The translations under genes were made by a program, and so were the position numbers. A stretch of DNA of 61,591 nucleotides. Origin: Firmicutes bacterium ADurb.Bin153. GTDB taxonomy: Bacteria > Bacillota > DTU025 > MWDF01. A model generated the notes under the pieces. That model was not told the origin of the DNA. It ran no database searches and saw only the letters and a program-made list of their open reading frames with translations. The stretch's first letter is position 1, and the number at the start of each line of letters is the position of its first letter. The stretch covers positions 1 through 61,591 of the forward strand of contig MWDF01000011.1 of assembly GCA_002070415.1 (NCBI GenBank), written 5' to 3'. Positions 10,718 to 20,557 of the stretch are shown piece after piece.

Positions 10718-11641
10718 ATGGCCGGGTTGCCTTACGATCTTCTGAGCATGGAGGACCTCGACAGACCGCAGATCGAAGCCGTCATGGCGAGGGCTGCGTT
10801 CTACAAGAGGAAGGTCTTCGCCGAAAGGGCGAGGATGGACGTCCTGGCGGGGAAGACGGTATCGACGCTGTTCTTCGAGCCGTCGACCAGGACCAGGTGC
10901 TCATTCGAGCTGGCGGCCAAGTACCTCGGCGCCGAGGTGCTGAACGTCGAGATATCGACCTCCAGCACCGCGAAAGGAGAAGGACTCAAGGACACGGGTC
11001 TCACCCTGCAGATGATGGGGGTGGACCTTTTTGTTATAAGGCACGACGCTTCCGGAGCGGCGAACCTCTTCGCGTCATACGTCGAACCTCCCGTGATAAA
11101 CGGCGGGGACGGCATGCACGAGCACCCCACGCAGGCCCTGCTGGACCTTATGAGGATGCTAGAGCTCATGGGCTCCGTCGAAGGAAGGAGAGTCGCCATA
11201 ATCGGCGACATATCCCACAGCAGGGTAGCCAAGTCCGACTGCATATGCCTCGGGAAGATGGGGGCCTCGGTCGTGATATGCGCGCCCCCCACGCTGATGC
11301 CGGAAAACCCCGAAGCGCTCGGCGCCGAGGCCACATACGACATGGATAGGGCGCTGGACGGCGCGGACGTCGTCATGATGCTGAGGCTGCAGCTGGAAAG
11401 GCAGAGGGCGGGCCTGTTCCCGTCGGTCAGGGAGTACCACAGGCTGTACGGGCTGACCCCGGAGAAGCTCGCGAAGGCCAAGCCAGGCGCATACGTGATG
11501 CATCCGGCGCCCATGAACAGGGGCGTGGAGATATCAAACCCTGCGGCCGACGGGGCGCAGTCGCAGATCAACCAGCAGGTCGCCTGCGGCGTCGCGGTAA
11601 GGATGGCGCTCATGGACATGATGATAGGGGAGGGTTGCTGA
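10718..11641 (+). CDS. pyrB: aspartate carbamoyltransferase catalytic chain
   Basis: A 307-residue ATCase. The carbamoyl-phosphate site FFEPSTRTRCSFELAAKYLG and STSSTAKGE, and the HPTQALLDL and HPAPMNRGVEI motifs, are all intact. It condenses carbamoyl phosphate with aspartate, the first committed step of UMP synthesis. There is no pyrI regulatory chain, as usual in Gram-positive-type organisms where control is by attenuation. Its TGA overlaps the ATG of pyrC by one base. Confidence 0.96.
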   Translation: MAGLPYDLLSMEDLDRPQIEAVMARAAFYKRKVFAERARMDVLAGKTVSTLFFEPSTRTRCSFELAAKYLGAEVLNVEISTSSTAKGEGLKDTGLTLQMMGVDLFVIRHDASGAANLFASYVEPPVINGGDGMHEHPTQALLDLMRMLELMGSVEGRRVAIIGDISHSRVAKSDCICLGKMGASVVICAPPTLMPENPEALGAEATYDMDRALDGADVVMMLRLQLERQRAGLFPSVREYHRLYGLTPEKLAKAKPGAYVMHPAPMNRGVEISNPAADGAQSQINQQVACGVAVRMALMDMMIGEGC

Positions 11642-12942
11642 TGAAAGCCGACATCCTCATCAAGGGAGGAAGGGTGATCGACCCTTCCTCCGGAACCGAC
11701 ACGATCGCCGACGTCGCTTTGTACGACGGCCTGGTAGCGGCGGTAGGAAGGCTCGAGGGCGTCTTCGCGAAAGAGACTGTGGACGCCGACGGGATGGTCG
11801 TGGCTCCGGGTTTCATCGACCTGCACTGCCACCTCAGGGAGCCAGGCCCGGCCGATGAGACAATAGAAAGCGGCACGCTCGCAGCCGCAGCGGGCGGCTT
11901 TACGGCCGTATGCGCCATGCCCAACACCACACCACCCGTGGATAGTCCTGCGATGGTCGAATTCATAAGGCTCAAGGCGGCTAGCGAGGCGAACGTCAGG
12001 GTCTTGCCGATAGGCACGATAACGAAGGGCCGGCAGGGCCTGGAGCTCGCGGAGCTTGCGCTGATGGCCGAGAAGGGCGCAGTCGCCTTCTCCGACGACG
12101 GAAGCCCCGTCGCGGACGGGGAGATGATGAGAAGGGCGCTTGAGTACTCGAAGATAGTAAGAAGGCCGATCATCGAGCACTGCGAGGACATGTCGCTCAC
12201 GAACGGCGGGGAAGCCAACGAGGGGCCCGTGACCACGTGGCTCGGCCTGAACCCGATACCCAGGGCCTCGGAGGAGTGCATGGTGGCAAGGAATCTCGTC
12301 CTTGCGATCAGGACCAGAGGCAGGCTGCATCTGGCCCACCTCAGCACCGAGCTGTCCATCAGCCTGTTCAATTGGGCGAAAGGCTACGGGGCGGACATCA
12401 CTGCCGAGGTTGCGCCTCACCACCTGGCCCTTACGGAAGCCCTGCTTGCCGGATACGAGACGTACGCGAAGGTGAACCCTCCGCTAAGGGGCGAGGAGGA
12501 CCGCGCGGCCGTGGCGCTCGCGGCAAAGAACGGCCTCATCGACGCGATAGCCACCGACCACGCGCCTTGGTCGGACGAGAAGAAGAAGAAGGAGTTCAAG
12601 TCAGCGCCAAACGGCATCTCCGGGCTGGAGACGGCGGTGGCCATGTCGTGGACCGCGCTCGTAAATGGGCTCGGCATGGCACCTTCCGACTTCGTGGCCC
12701 GTTTCACGACCGGGCCGGCCAGGGTGCTGGGCTTTGCGCCTCCGAGCCTTTCGGAAGGATCGGCGGCCGACATCACGATAATCGACCCCAAGACGGTAAG
12801 GGCCGTAGAACCGATGGATTTCGCCTCCAGGGGCAAGAACAGCCCGGCCGGAGGCATGCAGCTTTCGGGCTGGCCGCGCGCCACGATAATCTCAGGAAGG
12901 GCGGCCATGCTCGACGGCGTGGTCAGGAGGTGGCGGGTTTGA
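11641..12942 (+). CDS. pyrC: dihydroorotase
   Basis: A 433-residue type I dihydroorotase. It has DLHCHLREPG (zinc histidines), the CAMPNTTPPVD substrate segment, IIEHCED, a later HLAHLS and the catalytic TDHAPW aspartate. It closes carbamoyl-aspartate to dihydroorotate. The ATG at 11641 overlaps the pyrB stop and follows GGGGAGGG. This long type I form is the partner usually found with free PyrB in Bacillota. Confidence 0.95.
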   Translation: MKADILIKGGRVIDPSSGTDTIADVALYDGLVAAVGRLEGVFAKETVDADGMVVAPGFIDLHCHLREPGPADETIESGTLAAAAGGFTAVCAMPNTTPPVDSPAMVEFIRLKAASEANVRVLPIGTITKGRQGLELAELALMAEKGAVAFSDDGSPVADGEMMRRALEYSKIVRRPIIEHCEDMSLTNGGEANEGPVTTWLGLNPIPRASEECMVARNLVLAIRTRGRLHLAHLSTELSISLFNWAKGYGADITAEVAPHHLALTEALLAGYETYAKVNPPLRGEEDRAAVALAAKNGLIDAIATDHAPWSDEKKKKEFKSAPNGISGLETAVAMSWTALVNGLGMAPSDFVARFTTGPARVLGFAPPSLSEGSAADITIIDPKTVRAVEPMDFASRGKNSPAGGMQLSGWPRATIISGRAAMLDGVVRRWRV

Positions 12943-14030
12943 TTGCGTACCTGGCTCTAAAGGACGGTACGGTATTCAAGGGGAAATCTATAGGACTGGT
13001 AGGGAAGGCGTCGGGCGAGGTCGTGTTCAACACGAGCATGACCGGCTACCAGGAGATGCTGACCGACCCTTCTTACGAAGGCCAGATGATAGTCATGACA
13101 TATCCTATGGTGGGCAACTACGGCACCAACCACAAGGACGTCCAGTCCTCGCGCTGCCATGCGAAAGGCCTCATGGTGACCGAGCTGTGCGGCCAGCCGT
13201 CGAACTACAGGGCTGAGAAGAAGCTGCACACCTACCTCGTCGAAAACGGCGTCGTCGGCATGAAGGGGGTCGACACCAGGTCGCTCACCCTGCACATAAG
13301 GTCCTGGGGCACAATGCCCGGGATCATCGCGTGCGAGGCGGACCCGTCCGCGCTCGCGGAAGAGGCGAAGGCCCTTCCCGCGTTCGGAGGTCCCGAGCTT
13401 GTCAGGTCCGTGACGACAGAGAGGGCCTACGAGGCCGGGAACGGACCCAGGACCGTATCGCTTTTCGACTTCGGCGTGAAGGCCAACGTGATCGATTCCC
13501 TTGTGAACCTCGGCCTTAAGGTGAGGGTCCTGCCGGCTTGGGCTACGGCCGAGGAGGCACTCGAGGGGGATGTCGTCGGAGTCGTGCTCTCCAACGGCCC
13601 TGGTGATCCCAATGACGCAAGCTACGCCCTCGGACCGATAAGGCGGATACTCGAGACGGGCATGCCGGTGATGGGCATATGCCTGGGGCACCAGCTGCTG
13701 GGGCTCGCGACGGGGGCCGGCGCGGTGAGGATGAAGTTCGGGCACAGGGGCGCCAACCACCCCGTGAGGGACGTCGAGACCAACAGGTGCTACATCACGT
13801 CCCAGAACCACGGCTACGCCCTCGACCCCGAGGGCCTCTGGGACGACTGGAAGATAACGCACTACAACCTGCACGACGGCACGGTGGAGGGCATGAGGCA
13901 CAAGAGGCTGCCGGCCTTCTCGGTGCAGTTCCATCCCGAGGCGTTCCCGGGACCCGGGGACACGTCGCACATATTCGAGCGGTTCATGAGCATCGTCGAC
14001 GAGAGGGGTGGGATCTATGCCAAGAGATAA
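12939..14030 (+). CDS. carA: carbamoyl-phosphate synthase small subunit (glutaminase)
   Basis: A 363-residue class I glutamine amidotransferase subunit. The N-terminal CarA domain ([20 protein letters not shown]) is followed by the amidotransferase with nucleophile Cys in [13 protein letters not shown] and the His-Glu pair in [11 protein letters not shown]. It supplies ammonia to CarB. I choose the TTG at 12939 because CAGGAGG at 12924-12930 is 8 bases upstream and the start overlaps the pyrC stop (TTGA). The open frame continues upstream over pyrC but that part is out-of-frame noise. Confidence 0.94.
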   Translation: MIAYLALKDGTVFKGKSIGLVGKASGEVVFNTSMTGYQEMLTDPSYEGQMIVMTYPMVGNYGTNHKDVQSSRCHAKGLMVTELCGQPSNYRAEKKLHTYLVENGVVGMKGVDTRSLTLHIRSWGTMPGIIACEADPSALAEEAKALPAFGGPELVRSVTTERAYEAGNGPRTVSLFDFGVKANVIDSLVNLGLKVRVLPAWATAEEALEGDVVGVVLSNGPGDPNDASYALGPIRRILETGMPVMGICLGHQLLGLATGAGAVRMKFGHRGANHPVRDVETNRCYITSQNHGYALDPEGLWDDWKITHYNLHDGTVEGMRHKRLPAFSVQFHPEAFPGPGDTSHIFERFMSIVDERGGIYAKR

Positions 14031-17000
14031 TTCGATAAAGAAAGTGCTGGTGATCGGATCCGGGCCCATCGTAATCGGCCAGGCGGCCGAGTTCGACTAC
14101 GCCGGCTCCCAGGCCTGCCGCTCCCTGAGGGAGGAGGGCATAAGCGTAGTGCTCGTCAACTCCAACCCAGCCACGATCATGACCGACGCGGACATGGCGG
14201 ACAAGGTGTACCTGGAGCCGATAACGCCCGAGGCCGTTGAGGAGATAATCGAAAGGGAAAGGCCCGACGGCATGCTGCCCACACTTGGAGGCCAGGTGGG
14301 GCTGAACATGGCGGTCGAGCTGGACAGGAGGGGAGTCCTCGCGAAGTACGGCGTCAAGCTGCTGGGAACTCCCGTGGGCTCGATACAGAAGGCCGAGGAC
14401 AGGGAGCTTTTCAAGGAGACGATGCAAGAGCTCGGAGAGCCAGTGCCCGGAAGCGGCATAGTAGGCGACGTCGAAGAGGCGGTCGGACTCGCCGAGGCGA
14501 TCGGCTATCCCGTCATAGTGCGCCCAGGCTACACCCTCGGCGGCACGGGCGGAGGCTTCGCGTCGAACCCAGAGGAGCTGGCCCAGGTGGCGTCCAAGGG
14601 CCTGATATACTCCATGAACAGGCAGCTTTTGATCGAAAGGAGCGTCGCAGGCTGGAAGGAGATCGAGTTCGAGGTCATCAGGGACTCGGCCGACAACTGC
14701 ATCGTGGTCTGCTCCATGGAGAACGTGGACCCGGTCGGCATACACACGGGCGACAGCATAGTCGTAGCCCCGACCCAGACCCTCTCCGACAGGGACTTCC
14801 AGATGCTCAGGAGCTCGGCAATAAGGATAATAAGGGCTTTGAAGATAGAGGGCGGCTGCAACATACAGTTCGCGCTGGACCCTGACAGCGCGGCCTACTA
14901 CCTCATCGAGGTTAACCCAAGGGTCAGCAGGTCGTCGGCCCTCGCGTCTAAGGCCACGGGCTATCCGATAGCGCGTGTCGCATCGAAGATCGCCCTGGGC
15001 CTTACGCTGGACGAGATAGTAAACGGCGTCACCGGCAACACGTCCGCTATGTTCGAGCCGGTGGTCGACTACGTGGTGGCCAAGGTCCCGCGCTGGCCCT
15101 TTGACAAGTTCAAGGGGGCAGGTCGCAAGCTGGGCTCGCAGATGAAGGCGACAGGAGAGGTGATGGCGCTCGGCAGGAACTTCCCCGCGGCGCTCCTTAA
15201 GGCCGTAAGGTCCCTTGAGGCGGGCTTCACGGGGCTTCTCGTGCCCGAGATGGAGAGGATGGACATCGACACGCTCCTTGCGAAGATGGGAAGGGGCGAC
15301 GACGAGAGGATATTCGCGGTGGCCGAGGCGCTAAGGCGAGGCATCAGCATCGAGCAGGTGCACGCCGCCACCAAGATCGACGTGTTCTTCCTCGACAACA
15401 TCGAGCACATAGTCTGGCTCGAAGGCCAGCTATCGTCGAAGCGCAAGTGGACCCAGGAGGACTGGCTAAAGGCCAAGAAGTGCGGCTTTTCCGACTATCA
15501 GCTCTCGAGGATGCTAAACTGCACCGAAGACGAGCTAAGGCAGCAAAGGACGCGTCGCGGCCTGGCCGCCTGCTACCACATGGTCGACACATGCGCCGGA
15601 GAGTACGAGGCGAGGACGCCCTACTTCTACTCGGCGTACGGGGAGGCCAGCGAGGCGGCCCCAACTGACCGCAGGAAGGTCATAGTGCTGGGCTCGGGCC
15701 CGATAAGGATCGGGCAGGGGGTGGAGTTCGACTACTGCTCCGTGCAGGCGTCGCTTTCCCTGAGGGCCATGGGATACGAGTCGATAATAATAAACTCGAA
15801 CCCCGAGACGGTGTCGACGGACCCGGACACGTCGGACAGGCTTTACTTCGAGCCCCTGACGCTCGAGAACGTGCTCGACGTTATAGACAACGAAAAGCCC
15901 CTGGGTGTGATGGTCCAGTTCGGCGGCCAGACGGCGATCAACCTGGCGGAGCCGCTGGCGGCGCACGGGGTGGAGATACTGGGCACTTCGGTCGAGGACA
16001 TCGACGCTGCCGAGGACAGGGAGAAGTTCGATGCGCTCCTGGAGGAGCTGGGGCTCGCAAGGCCCGCGGGCAGGATGGCCCGCACCAGGTCCGAGGCGCA
16101 CGGCATAGCCGCCGAGCTCGGCTTTCCCGTGCTGGTGAGGCCGTCGTACGTGCTCGGCGGCAGGGCGATGGAGATCGTATACAACGAAACCGACCTCGAA
16201 GAGTACCTCAACGAGGCGGTCAAGCTGTCGAGCGAGCACCCCGTGCTGGTCGACAGGTACCTCCTGGGGCGGGAGGTCGAAGTCGACGCGGTCTGCGACG
16301 GCAGGGAAGTGCTGATCCCCGGCATCATGGAGCACCAGGAGAGGGCGGGGGTGCACTCCGGCGACAGTACGGCAATCTATCCGACCGTGAACCTCACCGA
16401 GCAGGAGAAGGAAGAAATTGTAAAGACGACGGTGAGGCTCGGCAGGGCGCTTAAGGTCAAGGGCCTCATGAACGTGCAGTACGTGATACACAAGGGCAAG
16501 CTATACATAATCGAGGTGAACCCGAGGGCGAGCAGGACCGTGCCGTTCATGAGCAAGGTCACGGGAATACCGATGGTAAGGCTAGCCACCGCCGCGTCTC
16601 TTGGCACAAGCCTCAGGGAACAAGGATACGAGGGCGGCCTGTACAGGCAGGCCGACGTCTATGCAGTGAAGATGCCGGTGTTCTCGTTCAACAAGCTCAC
16701 GGACGTGGAGATATCCCTAGGGCCCGAGATGAAGTCCACCGGCGAGGTGATCGGCCTGGACAAGGACTACAGGAAGGCGCTCATGAAGGCCTTCCTGGGC
16801 GCGGGCTACAGGATACCCGAGCGCGGAGCAATACTCGCAACGCTCGCCGACAAGGACAAGGCGGAGGCCCTTCCGATAATCAGGGGCTACTCCGAGCTGG
16901 GATTCGCCGTGTGGGCCACACCGGGGACCGCGAAGTTCCTAAGGGATAGCGGCATACCCGTGTTCGAAGTCGGCAAGATCGGCTCGGCCGGCCGCGACGT

Positions 17001-17238
17001 CCTGGGGCTCATAAGGTCAGGTGAGGTGGGCCTCGTCATAAACACCCCCGCAAGGGGAAAGGAGCCCGTAAGGGACGGCTTCAGGATCAGGAGGGCGGCA
17101 GTGGAGTTCAACCTGCCGTGCATGACGTCGCTCGACACGGCGTCGGGCCTTCTTGAGGTGATAAGGCACATGAAAGGCGCGGGAAAGGACGGAAGGCTCG
17201 GCGTGAGGTCTTTGAAGGAGCATGTCGGGATATCCTGA
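14017..17238 (+). CDS. carB: carbamoyl-phosphate synthase large subunit
   Basis: A 1073-residue subunit with the duplicated ATP-grasp architecture. The two halves begin with [20 protein letters not shown] and [20 protein letters not shown]. Each carries [17 protein letters not shown] or [20 protein letters not shown] glycine loops and an EVNPR(V/A)SRSSA/SRTVPF motif. A C-terminal MGS-like allosteric domain is present. It makes carbamoyl phosphate from bicarbonate, ammonia and two ATP. The ATG at 14017 has GAGAGGGG eight bases upstream and overlaps the end of carA by 14 bases; a GTG at 14008 is less likely. Confidence 0.96.
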   Translation: MPRDNSIKKVLVIGSGPIVIGQAAEFDYAGSQACRSLREEGISVVLVNSNPATIMTDADMADKVYLEPITPEAVEEIIERERPDGMLPTLGGQVGLNMAVELDRRGVLAKYGVKLLGTPVGSIQKAEDRELFKETMQELGEPVPGSGIVGDVEEAVGLAEAIGYPVIVRPGYTLGGTGGGFASNPEELAQVASKGLIYSMNRQLLIERSVAGWKEIEFEVIRDSADNCIVVCSMENVDPVGIHTGDSIVVAPTQTLSDRDFQMLRSSAIRIIRALKIEGGCNIQFALDPDSAAYYLIEVNPRVSRSSALASKATGYPIARVASKIALGLTLDEIVNGVTGNTSAMFEPVVDYVVAKVPRWPFDKFKGAGRKLGSQMKATGEVMALGRNFPAALLKAVRSLEAGFTGLLVPEMERMDIDTLLAKMGRGDDERIFAVAEALRRGISIEQVHAATKIDVFFLDNIEHIVWLEGQLSSKRKWTQEDWLKAKKCGFSDYQLSRMLNCTEDELRQQRTRRGLAACYHMVDTCAGEYEARTPYFYSAYGEASEAAPTDRRKVIVLGSGPIRIGQGVEFDYCSVQASLSLRAMGYESIIINSNPETVSTDPDTSDRLYFEPLTLENVLDVIDNEKPLGVMVQFGGQTAINLAEPLAAHGVEILGTSVEDIDAAEDREKFDALLEELGLARPAGRMARTRSEAHGIAAELGFPVLVRPSYVLGGRAMEIVYNETDLEEYLNEAVKLSSEHPVLVDRYLLGREVEVDAVCDGREVLIPGIMEHQERAGVHSGDSTAIYPTVNLTEQEKEEIVKTTVRLGRALKVKGLMNVQYVIHKGKLYIIEVNPRASRTVPFMSKVTGIPMVRLATAASLGTSLREQGYEGGLYRQADVYAVKMPVFSFNKLTDVEISLGPEMKSTGEVIGLDKDYRKALMKAFLGAGYRIPERGAILATLADKDKAEALPIIRGYSELGFAVWATPGTAKFLRDSGIPVFEVGKIGSAGRDVLGLIRSGEVGLVINTPARGKEPVRDGFRIRRAAVEFNLPCMTSLDTASGLLEVIRHMKGAGKDGRLGVRSLKEHVGIS

Positions 17239-17251
17239 AGGAGGACTGCCA

Positions 17252-18022
17252 GTGTCAGGTATGGTTTATGAAGAGGCGAGGCTGGTCGGCTCGGCAGACA
17301 TAGCCGAAGGGATGAAAAGGATGACTTTCCTGGCCCCCGGCATCGCGAGACGCGCAAGGCCCGGCCAGTTCGTGATGGTATCCACCGAAGCAAGGGGGAC
17401 CCTGCTGGCAAGGCCGCTGGGAGTCTCCGGGGCGGACCCTGAGGACGAGTCGCTGACCCTGAGGTTTGCGGTCGTAGGGAAGGGGACGAGCTGGCTTGCC
17501 GAGAGGCGCAACGGCGATGCCGTCAGGATGTACGGCCCGCTGGGGCACGGTTTCACGACGGGGGCGAAGGACTGCGTGCTTATAGGGGGAGGGACCGGCC
17601 TTGCGCCGCTTTTCTTCCTCAAGGAAGAGATAGAGCGCGAGGGAGGAAGCGCGCTTCTGCTGGCCGGCGCGAAGGACCGCTTATGCCTTATGGAATCGGA
17701 CGTTTTGGAATCGGGCTGTGTGATAGCCACCGAGGACGGTAGCCTCGGCGAGCGCGGGCTCGTCACGGGCCCGCTGAGGCGCCTGACGGCGGGAAGGCGG
17801 TTCGACATGGCCTACGCTTGCGGGCCGGTGCCGATGCTGAAAGCCGTCAAGGACGCCTGCGCGCAAGCGGGGCTTCCTCTTGAGGTGTCGTTGGAGACGA
17901 GGATGGGCTGCGGGGTGGGGGCATGCAACGGCTGCACCTGCGACCAGGCCGTAAAGGACGGGGCCTGGCTCAAGGTCTGCAAGGACGGACCTGTGTTCAG
18001 GGCGGAGGAGGTCTTGAGGTGA
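17252..18022 (+). CDS. pyrK: dihydroorotate dehydrogenase electron-transfer subunit
   Basis: A 256-residue FAD/[2Fe-2S] protein of the ferredoxin-reductase family. It has the flavin-binding RPLGVSGAD region, the pyridine-nucleotide GGGTGLAPLFFL loop, and the C-terminal iron-sulfur cysteines in MGCGVGACNGCTCD plus VCKDGPVF. It passes electrons from PyrD1B to NAD+. The GTG at 17252 is chosen because AAGGAGGA at 17238-17245 is 6 bases upstream; an ATG at 17222 would overlap carB. Confidence 0.94.
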   Translation: MSGMVYEEARLVGSADIAEGMKRMTFLAPGIARRARPGQFVMVSTEARGTLLARPLGVSGADPEDESLTLRFAVVGKGTSWLAERRNGDAVRMYGPLGHGFTTGAKDCVLIGGGTGLAPLFFLKEEIEREGGSALLLAGAKDRLCLMESDVLESGCVIATEDGSLGERGLVTGPLRRLTAGRRFDMAYACGPVPMLKAVKDACAQAGLPLEVSLETRMGCGVGACNGCTCDQAVKDGAWLKVCKDGPVFRAEEVLR

Positions 18023-18951
18023 GCGAAACCCTTGCGACCAAGCTGTTCGGATTGGAACTGAAGAACCCCGTGATGAGCGCGTCTGGTACGTTCGGCTTCG
18101 CGGACTGCTACAAAGACTTCTTCGATCCGGCCATAATGGGCGCCGTCGTGGTCAAGGCGGTCACACCGCTTCCAAGGGCGGGCAACCCTCCGCCCAGGAC
18201 ATCGGAGACGCCCTCCGGGATGCTGAACGCGATCGGGCTCGAAAATCCCGGCCTGCGCGCATACCTGGAGAAGATAGCCCCGTCGCTGAGGCGGATAGGC
18301 ACCAAGGTCATAGTCAACGTCGCGGGCTCCACCATAGATGACTACGTCGAGGTGGCAAGGGCCGTCGAGGAGGACGGCAGCGCCGATGCGCTCGAGATCA
18401 ACATATCGTGCCCGAACGTGAAGGAAGGCGGCCTCGCTTTCGGCTCCACCGCGAAGGGGGCCGCGGCGGTGACCGAAGCCGTGAGGCGGGCGGTGGGCAT
18501 GCCCATCATACTGAAGCTTTCGCCGAACGTCACCGATATTACAGAAATCGCGTCCGCGTGCGAGGCGGAAGGCGCAGACGCGCTGTCCATGATCAACACG
18601 CTGCTCGGGATGAGAGTCGACATCAAATCGAGAAGGCCGTACCTTGCGAACGCCACGGGGGGCCTCTCGGGACCTGCCGTAAGGCCAGTAGCCGTCAGGA
18701 TGGTATGGCAGACGGCACAGAAGGTATCGATACCAATAATCGGCATGGGTGGCATATCCTGCGCCGAGGACGCGCTCGAGTTCATGATGGCGGGAGCGAC
18801 GGCGGTGGCGGTGGGCACCGCCCAGTTGGCGGACCCGACGGCCATACCGGGGATAATCGAAGGGCTCGAGCGTTACGCCAAGGACGAGGCCCTGGCCTCG
18901 ATAGGGGAGATAGTGGGGGCGGCCTGCCCTGGAAGGAAGGTAGTAAGATGA
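18019..18951 (+). CDS. pyrD: dihydroorotate dehydrogenase 1B catalytic subunit
   Basis: A 310-residue class 1B DHODase. It has KNPVMSASGTFGF, the catalytic cysteine in EINISCPNVKEGG, KLSPNVTDI and the FMN-phosphate site GMGGISCAEDALEFMMAGATAV. It oxidises dihydroorotate with NAD+ through PyrK. The GTG start overlaps the pyrK stop (GTGA) with GGCGGAGGAGG upstream. Its pairing with pyrK confirms the heterotetrameric NAD-dependent type. Confidence 0.96.
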   Translation: MSETLATKLFGLELKNPVMSASGTFGFADCYKDFFDPAIMGAVVVKAVTPLPRAGNPPPRTSETPSGMLNAIGLENPGLRAYLEKIAPSLRRIGTKVIVNVAGSTIDDYVEVARAVEEDGSADALEINISCPNVKEGGLAFGSTAKGAAAVTEAVRRAVGMPIILKLSPNVTDITEIASACEAEGADALSMINTLLGMRVDIKSRRPYLANATGGLSGPAVRPVAVRMVWQTAQKVSIPIIGMGGISCAEDALEFMMAGATAVAVGTAQLADPTAIPGIIEGLERYAKDEALASIGEIVGAACPGRKVVR

Positions 18952-19670
18952 GGATGAACGAAAGGCTTATTGTCGCGCTGGATTATCCGGTGTGGCCGGA
19001 TGCCGCGAAGCTGGTCGGCTCGCTTCCCGACGCGAGCCATTTCAAGGTCGGGCTGGAGCTCTACCTTGCAAGCAGGGGTGAGGCCGTCAGGGAGCTCAAG
19101 TCGATGGGCAAGAGGGTGTTCCTCGACCTGAAGTTCCATGACATACCGCAGACGGTGGCAGGCGCCGTGGGGCAGGCCGTACTTAGCGGCGCCGACATGA
19201 TAAACGTGCATGCCTCGGGAGGTCCGGCCATGATGAAAGCCGCACTGGCCGCAAGGGACCGGGCTTCGGAAGGGATGGCAAAGCCTCTTCTGATCGCCGT
19301 GACGGTGCTGACGAGCCTCGACGATACGGACATCAAGCTGGTGGGCTTCGCCGACGCGACGGCCTCAGACGCTGCGGTAAGGCTTGCCGAGCTTTCGAAG
19401 GGCTGCGGCATGGACGGGGTAGTTTGCTCCCCGCACGAGATCAGGCCGATGAGGCAGAGGTTCGGAAAGGACTTCAAGCTCGTCTGTCCCGGAGTGAGGC
19501 CTTCCTGGTCCGAGAAGGGGGACCAGAAGAGGGTGTTCACGCCGTCCGACGCTATGGGGGAAGGCGCCGACTACATAGTCGTGGGCAGGCCTATAACCAG
19601 GGCCGAGGACCCACTTGCGGCCTATAGGTCTATTATCCGGGAGATGGAGGCGGGCACAGATGGAAGATAG
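18948..19670 (+). CDS. pyrF: orotidine 5'-phosphate decarboxylase
   Basis: A 240-residue TIM-barrel OMP decarboxylase. It has IVALDYP, the catalytic DLKFHDIPQTV (Lys-Asp-Lys-type network), VCSPHEI and the phosphate-binding GADYIVVGRPITRAEDP. It converts OMP to UMP. The ATG overlaps the pyrD stop (ATGA) behind GGAAGGAAGG; the ATG at 18954 is an alternative. Confidence 0.96.
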   Translation: MRMNERLIVALDYPVWPDAAKLVGSLPDASHFKVGLELYLASRGEAVRELKSMGKRVFLDLKFHDIPQTVAGAVGQAVLSGADMINVHASGGPAMMKAALAARDRASEGMAKPLLIAVTVLTSLDDTDIKLVGFADATASDAAVRLAELSKGCGMDGVVCSPHEIRPMRQRFGKDFKLVCPGVRPSWSEKGDQKRVFTPSDAMGEGADYIVVGRPITRAEDPLAAYRSIIREMEAGTDGR

Positions 19671-20232
19671 GGATGTAATCAAGGCCTTCGAGGACAACGG
19701 GGCCATGCTGAAAGGCCATTTCCTGCTCACTTCGGGCAGGCACAGCGACAAGTACCTCCAGTGCGCGCTAGTAACGCAGCACCCGGACCTATGCGCAAAG
19801 CTCGCCGGTGAGATCGCGGCGAAGCTTCCCAAGGGCAAGGTCGACGTGTCCATAGGCCCCGCGATGGGCGGCATCACGCTGGCCTACGAGGTGGGAAGGG
19901 CCTTGGGCTCAAGGGCCATCTTCGCCGAACGCGAAGAAGGCAGGATGACCTTGAGGAGGGGCTTTTCGCTGAACCCGGGGGAGAAGGTCGTAGTGTGCGA
20001 GGACGTGGTCACTACCGGAGGCTCGGCGAAGGAAGTGGCCGACATGGCCAGGGAGGCGGGCTGTGACGTAGTCGGGATAGCGTGCCTGGTGGACAGGAGC
20101 GGAGGGAAGGCGAACCTGGGATACCCCCTCTATAGCGTGCTCAAGATGGAGGTCCTGTCGTGGACGGCCGAGGAATGCCCGCTTTGCAAAGAGGGCTCCT
20201 TCCCGTACAAGCCTGGGTCGAGGAAATCCTAG
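19660..20232 (+). CDS. pyrE: orotate phosphoribosyltransferase
   Basis: A 190-residue type I phosphoribosyltransferase. It has TSGRHSDKYLQCALV at the N-terminus and the PRPP loop VVCEDVVTTGGSAKEV. It makes OMP from orotate and PRPP. The ATG at 19660 follows GGAGG and overlaps the last 11 bases of pyrF. It is the last gene of the operon. The C-terminal pair CPLCKEG is a CxxC that is common in the longer pyrE variant. Confidence 0.95.
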   Translation: MEDRDVIKAFEDNGAMLKGHFLLTSGRHSDKYLQCALVTQHPDLCAKLAGEIAAKLPKGKVDVSIGPAMGGITLAYEVGRALGSRAIFAEREEGRMTLRRGFSLNPGEKVVVCEDVVTTGGSAKEVADMAREAGCDVVGIACLVDRSGGKANLGYPLYSVLKMEVLSWTAEECPLCKEGSFPYKPGSRKS

Positions 20233-20265
20233 CGGCCCGGCTGCCGCAAGGGACCTAAGGGCCGC
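20232..20265 (+). terminator. hairpin at the end of the pyr operon
   Basis: GCGGCCC (20232-20238) can pair with GGGCCGC (20259-20265), starting inside the pyrE stop. No T-run follows, so termination here is uncertain. Confidence 0.4.
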
Positions 20266-20334
20266 CCGTAAACTTGACGCAAGCCCTAGCTCTACCGCTT
20301 GGCGCTCTTTAGGTGTAGAATATAGACAGACGAA

Positions 20335-20543
20335 CGGAATATGTGTCGCGATATTGACCCTGTAGTGTACGTATTGCAACGGGACTTTCTTCCTACAAGC
20401 TAAGAAACGGAAGCCCTCATCGATCAGTGGCTCGCATGCCGCACAAGTCGCGGATCCGAAAAGCTGAAAGTGGGACATCCACCTGTCGGGGACAGGGAAG
20501 AAAAGCATCGCAATACGGCACCGCGGGGTCTTGTCATATGCCG
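20335..20543 (+). ncRNA. candidate 6S RNA (long hairpin upstream of rarA)
   Basis: About 209 bases fold as one long interrupted hairpin. From outside in: CGG 20335-20337 with CCG 20541-20543; ATATG 20339-20343 with CATAT 20535-20539; GACCC 20356-20360 with GGGTC 20526-20530; GTG 20365-20367 with CAC 20519-20521; CGTATTGC 20370-20377 with GCAATACG 20510-20517; and CTTTCTTCC 20385-20393 with GGAAGAAAAG 20496-20505. Beyond this lie a 5' single strand beginning TACAAGC and, on the 3' strand, a small hairpin CCTGTC-GGG-GACAGG. This rod with a central bubble is the shape of 6S RNA, which binds sigma-A RNA polymerase. In Bacillus the 6S gene bsrA lies close to yrvM/rarA in the same recJ-relA-dtd-hisS cluster. 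TAGAAT at 20316-20321 could be the -10. No tmRNA, SRP or RNase P signatures were seen. Confidence 0.6.
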
Positions 20544-20557
20544 GAGGGAGTGGGGCA

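Noticed and set aside
10801..12423. Minus-strand open frame of 540 codons over pyrB-pyrC
   Set aside because: Antisense shadow of two intact genes; no domain recognisable.
12237..12938. Long upstream extension of the carA frame
   Set aside because: It overlaps pyrC in another frame and reads as noise; the true start is the TTG at 12939 behind CAGGAGG.
20335..20543. tmRNA, SRP RNA or RNase P RNA as identity of the hairpin RNA
   Set aside because: No tag-peptide frame or TPsiC end, no GGAAGGAAGCAGC-type SRP motif, and too short and without the conserved cores for RNase P.
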